Shown: in pieces, positions 33,814 through 38,227 of the stretch
How the letters are laid out: every line of letters begins with the position of its first letter
Position numbering within the stretch: position 1 is the first letter of the stretch
Assembly (NCBI GenBank): GCA_009784845.1
Contig: WQXK01000003.1
Span: 1 to 38,227 of the forward strand
Length of the DNA stretch: 38,227 nt
From: Dehalococcoidia bacterium
Lineage (GTDB): Bacteria > Chloroflexota > Dehalococcoidia > Dehalococcoidales > UBA1222
Reading direction: 5' to 3'
Program-made: the position numbers and the translations under genes
Notes under the pieces: generated by a model
Told to the model about the DNA's origin: nothing
The model's input: only the letters and a program-made list of their open reading frames with translations
The model's database searches: none

Positions 33814-35511
33814 TTAGATTGCCAATAATTCTTTTACTTTGGTGATGGCATCGTTAAGCGGCACCATCTCAGCCTGCGGACTGTTGCGCAGCTTTATTTC
33901 AACGCAACCTTTTTCCAATGAGCGAGGGCTGACGGTTATGCGCAGTGGCATTCCCAGCAGGTCGGCATCGTTGAATTTTACCCCGGGAGACTCGGCGCGG
34001 TCATCATAAAGCACATCAAAGCCCAAATGGGTAAGTTCTCCGTACGTCGCGTCGGTTTGCCGGATCACGTCGGCATTATCCATATACAACGGACATAGAA
34101 CTATCTGGAAAGGTGCTACGCTTAATGGCCAGATGATGCCTTTGCTGTCATGATTAAGCTCAATGACGGCTGCTATGAGCCGCCCGATGCCAATGCCGTA
34201 GCATCCCATTATTATAGGGTGCGCCGCGCCGCTTTCGTCCACGAAATTGGCCTCCAGTTTGCCTGAAATCGAAGTGCCAAGCTTAAAGACGTGGCCTATT
34301 TCCATGCCCCGTATTGTGCGCAGTGTGCCGCCGCAAAGCGTACAAATATCTCCTGCTTTGGCTTTGGCAATGTCGGTCACGACATCGGCAGTAAAGTCGC
34401 GCGCATAATTTACATTCTTCAAATGGTAGCCGGATTTGTTGGCTCCTGCCACAAAGTTCGCACCATGCATTACCGACTCGTCAGAGACGATTTTGATGCC
34501 CCTCAGCCCTACCGGGGAGGCTGCGCCTGCAACCAGCCCAGCGTTTTTTACCTCTTCATCGGATGCCAGACGCAAATCGGCGGCATGCAATACCTTCTTT
34601 AGCTTGATTTCGTTTATATCCAAATCACCCCTGATGACGCAGAAAACCACTTCTCTGTCAGCGTAATAGAAAACAGCTTTGAGCGTCTGAGATGGAGAAA
34701 TTTTGAGGAATGCGCTTAGCTGCTCAATGCTTTCATGCTCGAAAGTGGCGATTTCCTCTAAGTCCAGCATTGGCTCACTCGGCGCTTTGGGCTTGATGCT
34801 GACCGCTTTTTCTACGTTGGCTCCCACGCCGCAGTTGTGGCAGATTATGATTTCATCCTCGCCGATGTCTGTGACGGCCATAAACACCTGCGAGTCCTTA
34901 CCGCCAATGGCTCCGCTGTCAGCCTCAATCATTATGGCCGGCAGCCCGCAGCGTTGGTAGATGTTCTTGTATGCCTGTACCATCTGTTTGTATGTAACGT
35001 CCAGATCCTCTTCATTGGCATGGAAGCTGTAGGCATCTTTCATGGTAAACTCGCGTACACGGATGAGCCCGCCGCGCGGGCGTGGTTCATCGCGCATTTT
35101 GGTCTGGATTTGATACAGTGTGAAAGGCAGATCGCGGTAGCTTTGTACATTGCGTCCGGCCATGTCGGTCACAACCTCTTCGTGAGTCGGCCCTAAAACC
35201 ATCTCGCGTTCCTTGCGGTCCTGTAGGTGAAACAGTGTTTGCCCCATGGCAGTCTCGCGTCCGGATTTTTGCCATAATTCCACCGGTTGCAGGGAGGGCA
35301 TGTGCACTTCCTGTGCCCCTGTGCGGTTCATTTCCTCACGCACGATGTTTTCTATTTTGCGCAGTGCCCTGAGAGCCAGTGGCATATAGGAATACACGCC
35401 TGCTGACAGCTGGCAAATCATGCCCGCGCGCAGCAGCAAGCGGTGGCTTTCTGTGTCGGCATCTGCCGGAATCTCACGCAGTCTTTTACCGAAAAGTTGT
35501 GATAAACGCAT
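33814..35511 (-). CDS. proS: Prolyl-tRNA synthetase (bacterial type)
   Basis: This 565-residue class II synthetase has the bacterial architecture. The N-terminal catalytic half carries GPTHEEV (107-113), TKMRDEPRPRGGLIRVREF (137-155) and TMKDAYSF. An inserted editing (INS) domain (~225-400) begins around FEHESIEQLSAF and includes KAVFYYADREVVFCVIRGD. Motif 3 is GCYGIGIGRLIAAVIE. The anticodon domain ends the protein (IVLCPLYMDN, DRAESPGVKFNDADLLGMP). The ATG has AAGGA at 11-base spacing. It is convergent with pheT, and probably the last gene of a run ispG - metallophosphoesterase - proS. Confidence 0.97.
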   Translation of the reverse strand: MRLSQLFGKRLREIPADADTESHRLLLRAGMICQLSAGVYSYMPLALRALRKIENIVREEMNRTGAQEVHMPSLQPVELWQKSGRETAMGQTLFHLQDRKEREMVLGPTHEEVVTDMAGRNVQSYRDLPFTLYQIQTKMRDEPRPRGGLIRVREFTMKDAYSFHANEEDLDVTYKQMVQAYKNIYQRCGLPAIMIEADSGAIGGKDSQVFMAVTDIGEDEIIICHNCGVGANVEKAVSIKPKAPSEPMLDLEEIATFEHESIEQLSAFLKISPSQTLKAVFYYADREVVFCVIRGDLDINEIKLKKVLHAADLRLASDEEVKNAGLVAGAASPVGLRGIKIVSDESVMHGANFVAGANKSGYHLKNVNYARDFTADVVTDIAKAKAGDICTLCGGTLRTIRGMEIGHVFKLGTSISGKLEANFVDESGAAHPIIMGCYGIGIGRLIAAVIELNHDSKGIIWPLSVAPFQIVLCPLYMDNADVIRQTDATYGELTHLGFDVLYDDRAESPGVKFNDADLLGMPLRITVSPRSLEKGCVEIKLRNSPQAEMVPLNDAITKVKELLAI

Positions 35512-35684
35512 ATTTTGTAAGTCCTTAATGAAAATACTGTTTAGTGCTTGCTAATGACTTTATTCGCAACAGATTAAAACATATTGCTTTGATTTATGCC
35601 AGTTGTTGACACGATGGAGGTTAGCAAGTTATCAAGATTGCCACCAGTTGTCTATGTCCATCCGCTCTCCGAAAAAAGTCTTTT

Positions 35685-36362
35685 TTACTTTTCTATAGTC
35701 AATGTTTCCAGTGCTTGGTAGGTGCTATCGCGCAAAATGATGCTGCATTGATTGTTTGATAGACTCACGTCAACAAAACCGTATTGTCCATGCTGATACC
35801 ATAAGCTCGCCGGTGACGTGTAATCGCGCACATGGTCGGGCAATCCGCCGAAAGCCCCGCAGATAACGTACGTTACGCCAGCGTGCTGCAGCAGTTCCAT
35901 GTGGTGGTTGTGTCCGGAAATCACCAAATCAACGCCATATTCTTCAAATAGTGGCGTCAGTATATTGATGGTCTCAGGATTATCAAACCAATTCCATCCC
36001 TCCTGCGCAGAGCCGGACGAATAATAAAATCCATGTCCCATCACAATTTTCCAGTCGCCTGACGGGATATCCTTAAGCTGGGCCTCAAGCCATGCAGCCT
36101 GTGCCGGCGTATAGCATTCGGCACTCCATTCAATATCCAGCACCAGAAAATGGATTTTGCCGACATCCAAGCGGTACCATAACTGTGAGCCGTCGTTGAG
36201 CCCTATATCTGTCGGGCGGGCATAATCTTTATACATATTAATTCCGGCAAAGAGAGAATCGTGGTTGCCTAGGGCGAATAGCGTCGGTATGCTGGATGTG
36301 GCAACTGAAAAAGCGTTAAAGGCCTCATGCCATTGGCTGGCATTGAAGCCATACTCGACCAA
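35685..36362 (-). CDS. C-terminal part of a frameshifted metallophosphoesterase
   Basis: This segment encodes the second half of a calcineurin-like phosphoesterase, in a different frame from the N-terminal part. Reading back beyond its first ATG, the frame gives NGFDLFFSLGDLVEYGF, which contains the GD metal motif. GNHDS, MGHGFYYSS and SGHNHHMEL supply the remaining metal ligands. So the enzyme is complete except for a one-base shift near an A7 tract (36374-36380; T7 in the message). One extra T there would join the two frames as YFFSLGDLVEYG. It may be a pseudogene, a slippage-expressed gene or a sequence error. Confidence 0.75.
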   Translation of the reverse strand: MVEYGFNASQWHEAFNAFSVATSSIPTLFALGNHDSLFAGINMYKDYARPTDIGLNDGSQLWYRLDVGKIHFLVLDIEWSAECYTPAQAAWLEAQLKDIPSGDWKIVMGHGFYYSSGSAQEGWNWFDNPETINILTPLFEEYGVDLVISGHNHHMELLQHAGVTYVICGAFGGLPDHVRDYTSPASLWYQHGQYGFVDVSLSNNQCSIILRDSTYQALETLTIEK

Positions 36363-37105
36363 GTCGCCAAGAGAAAAAAATAAGTCAAAGCCGTTGGCAT
36401 GGCGATGGCTTGCAGCATTGCGGTCGTCAAATCGCTGCGGTTATTCCCTGCTCCGAAATGAGTATCGGAGCAAACGGCGAAATGCAGCATTCCATCAGCT
36501 GACGGAGTGGTAAAGCTATAGCTTGCGTTATTGTTGATGCGGTAAGTATAGCCGGTTGAGGGTTGCAGGTCGCGTAATATGAAAACGTGCCGGCGGGATG
36601 CTTTTTCTTCAATTATGCTGGTCGGATTATCCTGCGTGCCCCAGATGACGGTGTTAGCTGTCGGCCGGGAACTGTTAAAAGTCAACGCTATGTTTGGTAT
36701 GCCGAATGCTCCATTATCTGCTGTAATGATAAGCTGCGGCGGAGTATCACCTATGCTTCCTGAAAAAGAACCGTTTGTATAGGCGTAAGCAAAAAGAGGC
36801 GCGATTAAGCCGGGAAGCGCGCAGATAACGAGAGCGATGCTAAAAAGTTTGCCCTGCAGTGGATTAAGAAGCGGCGCAAGCCATATGTATAGGACCCCTG
36901 AAGCCGACAGTATGGCAATGCTAACGAATAGCAATATGAATATAGCGTGAAATTGACCGTTGACGTGGAACACCCCCTTGGTGCCATGCAGGCTGAAAGC
37001 CCAAATGACAAAAACCGCAATAAAGACAGAGCTGGTAATCGCCATAATTGCTGGCAGAAATTTTTTCATAATGCCTGCCAGAGCAGGAAAAAACCTATTC
37101 CACAT
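36269..37105 (-). CDS. N-terminal part of a frameshifted membrane metallophosphoesterase
   Basis: It starts at the ATG at 37105 with GAGGG seven bases upstream. Three membrane helices (about 14-37, 52-78 and 87-108) are followed by a purple-acid-phosphatase-type beta domain (~120-205; VIWGTQDNPTS, LQPSTGYTYRINN, YSFTTPS). The first metal motif is HFAVCSDTHFGAGNN. The frame then runs off into unrelated sequence (TALTYFFLLATW) where the partner frame takes over. The intact protein would be ~473 residues, with its catalytic domain probably on the outer face of the membrane. The gene follows ispG by 59 bp on the same strand. Confidence 0.75.
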   Translation of the reverse strand: MWNRFFPALAGIMKKFLPAIMAITSSVFIAVFVIWAFSLHGTKGVFHVNGQFHAIFILLFVSIAILSASGVLYIWLAPLLNPLQGKLFSIALVICALPGLIAPLFAYAYTNGSFSGSIGDTPPQLIITADNGAFGIPNIALTFNSSRPTANTVIWGTQDNPTSIIEEKASRRHVFILRDLQPSTGYTYRINNNASYSFTTPSADGMLHFAVCSDTHFGAGNNRSDLTTAMLQAIAMPTALTYFFLLATWSSMASMPANGMRPLTLFQLPHPAYRRYSP

Positions 37106-37164
37106 GGCAATCCCTCATTATTTTTAACAGCGTATGGAATACCCTGACGCCCGGGTGCTTGCAT

Positions 37165-38211
37165 CTACATTTCATCAATTTCCTGCATCAAACGCGGCAA
37201 AATTTCATTTTCAGCTATAACCGCTATCTGTTCTCCCTTTTTGAACAGAGCAGCTTTGCCTTTGCCGCAAGCCACGCCTATGTCGGCATCTTTAGCCTCA
37301 CCCGGACCATTGACTACGCATCCCATGACTGCAATGCGCAGATGTTTCGGGCTTTTCTGCAATAGCTGCTCGACTTGCTGCGCTATGGCGATGACATCTA
37401 CCTCACAGCGCCCGCAGGTAGGGCAACTAACCAATACGGGTCCGCGCCGGCGCAGTCCTAGGCTTTTTAGTATGTCAAACCCGGCGCATACTTCCTCGTG
37501 CGGTGCGGTTGTGAGTGAAACACGTATGGTATCGCCAATACCCAAATACAACAGCGTGCCAATACCGGCAGCGCTGCGTATGGCGCCCGTACGCGGCGTA
37601 CCGGACTCAGTGATGCCCAGATGGAGAGGATAAGGAATTTTGCCGGCTATATCCTTGTACGTCTCAATGGTAGTGGGTACGTCAAAGGCCTTAAGAGATA
37701 CTTTTATCAGGTCAAAATCAAGGTCTTCCAGCAGTTTTATATGGTGCATGGCAGCTGCTACCATGCGCTGGGGTAAAGTTTGTTCTGGTGCGGCGGGTGG
37801 TGGCAAACTTCCGGCGTTGACACCGATGCGGATAGGCACCTGCCGTTCCTTTGCGGCTCTGACTACCTCGGCTACCTTATCCGCATCGGCAATATTACCT
37901 GGGTTGAGGCGCAGACCGTCAACGCCGGCGGAAAGTGCATCCAAAGCCAAGCGGTGGTCAAAATGGATATCGGCGATGAGAGGTATGCCGATGCCGTGTT
38001 TGATCGCCGATAAGGCGGCGGCGGCCTCACTGTCCGGTACTGCCACGCGAATAATTTCACAGCCATACTCTTCCAGTTCCTTGATTTGACGTATGGTGGC
38101 ATGCACGTCGCGCGTGTCCGTCTTGGTCATGGATTGTACGCTTACAGGCGCATCGCCGCCAACCTGTACGGATCCGACATGAATGGTTTTGCAAATTCTC
38201 CTGGGATACAT
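37165..38211 (-). CDS. ispG: 4-hydroxy-3-methylbut-2-enyl diphosphate synthase IspG (GcpE)
   Basis: IspG converts MEcPP to HMBPP in the MEP isoprenoid pathway using a 4Fe-4S cluster. The 348-residue protein has the TIM-barrel half (PVSVQSMTKTDTRD, PLIADIHFDHRLAL, LRLNPGNI, PIRIGVNAGSL). TESGT and GIGTLLYLGIGDTIRVSLT follow. The cluster ligands are C263 and C266 in SCPTC, C298 in GCVVNGPGE, and E305. Length and motifs are those of the short bacterial form. The ATG at 38211 has GGAGG eight bases upstream. Being at the window edge, it may follow other MEP or lipid genes outside. Confidence 0.97.
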   Translation of the reverse strand: MYPRRICKTIHVGSVQVGGDAPVSVQSMTKTDTRDVHATIRQIKELEEYGCEIIRVAVPDSEAAAALSAIKHGIGIPLIADIHFDHRLALDALSAGVDGLRLNPGNIADADKVAEVVRAAKERQVPIRIGVNAGSLPPPAAPEQTLPQRMVAAAMHHIKLLEDLDFDLIKVSLKAFDVPTTIETYKDIAGKIPYPLHLGITESGTPRTGAIRSAAGIGTLLYLGIGDTIRVSLTTAPHEEVCAGFDILKSLGLRRRGPVLVSCPTCGRCEVDVIAIAQQVEQLLQKSPKHLRIAVMGCVVNGPGEAKDADIGVACGKGKAALFKKGEQIAVIAENEILPRLMQEIDEM

Positions 38212-38227
38212 ATTCTTAGCCTCCGCT

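Overview
The window looks like the chromosomal core of a Chloroflexota bacterium, most likely class Dehalococcoidia or a close relative. This is inferred from gene content and from remembered Dehalococcoides gene order, not from a search. The pointers are a division cluster reduced to mraZ-rsmH-ftsA-ftsZ with no mur, ftsI, ftsW or mraY genes (Dehalococcoidia lack a peptidoglycan wall), a B12-dependent class II ribonucleotide reductase paired with NrdR, a HerA/NurA pair, and ispG near proS. Almost everything is housekeeping; the accessory parts are a HipBA-type toxin-antitoxin module, a repeat-rich surface protein, a beta-propeller lipoprotein and two decayed open frames.

Layout. 1-3.8 kb: tRNA-Ala(TGC) and an operon nurA - unknown 199-aa gene - herA (minus strand). 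3.9-6.3 kb: a tRNA nucleotidyltransferase-family gene, divergent from a PadR regulator whose promoter carries two perfect palindromes. 6.3-9.4 kb: rplS-priA (minus); L19 carries a long acidic C-terminal tail. 9.7-11.6 kb: beta-propeller lipoprotein. 12.2-16.2 kb: mraZ-rsmH, ftsA-ftsZ (minus) with a MraZ-box-like promoter. 16.2-18.3 kb: decayed sequence, then hipB-hipA (plus). 18.4-25.1 kb (plus): trmD, the nrdR-nrdJ operon with two NrdR boxes, a NYN-domain gene with an apparently non-canonical start, and a radical SAM gene. 25.1-25.6 kb: yqeY (minus). 25.9-28.5 kb: secreted, C-terminally anchored Ig-like repeat protein. 28.6-29.0 kb: RNase P RNA. 29.1-33.8 kb: S41 protease, pheS-pheT (plus). 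33.8-38.2 kb (minus): ispG, a frameshifted membrane metallophosphoesterase, proS.

How the genes work together. Translation is the main theme (tRNA-Ala, CCA-type enzyme, RNase P RNA, TrmD, L19, PheST, ProS, YqeY, RsmH). Replication and repair follow (PriA, HerA-NurA, NrdR-NrdJ), then division (FtsA, FtsZ, MraZ). Several regulatory sites can be read directly: NrdR boxes flanking the nrdR -10 element, a MraZ-like repeat downstream of the mraZ promoter, and a palindromic operator over the padR -10. Three genes (the CCA-type gene, trmD and the radical SAM gene) have promoter-like elements placed so that transcription would start at or within a few bases of the start codon, which suggests leaderless messages.

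The best leads for something undescribed are the third gene between nurA and herA, the acidic tail of L19, the AUC-start candidate of the NYN gene, and the A7-tract frameshift in the metallophosphoesterase. I found no CRISPR array, intact insertion sequence or prophage.
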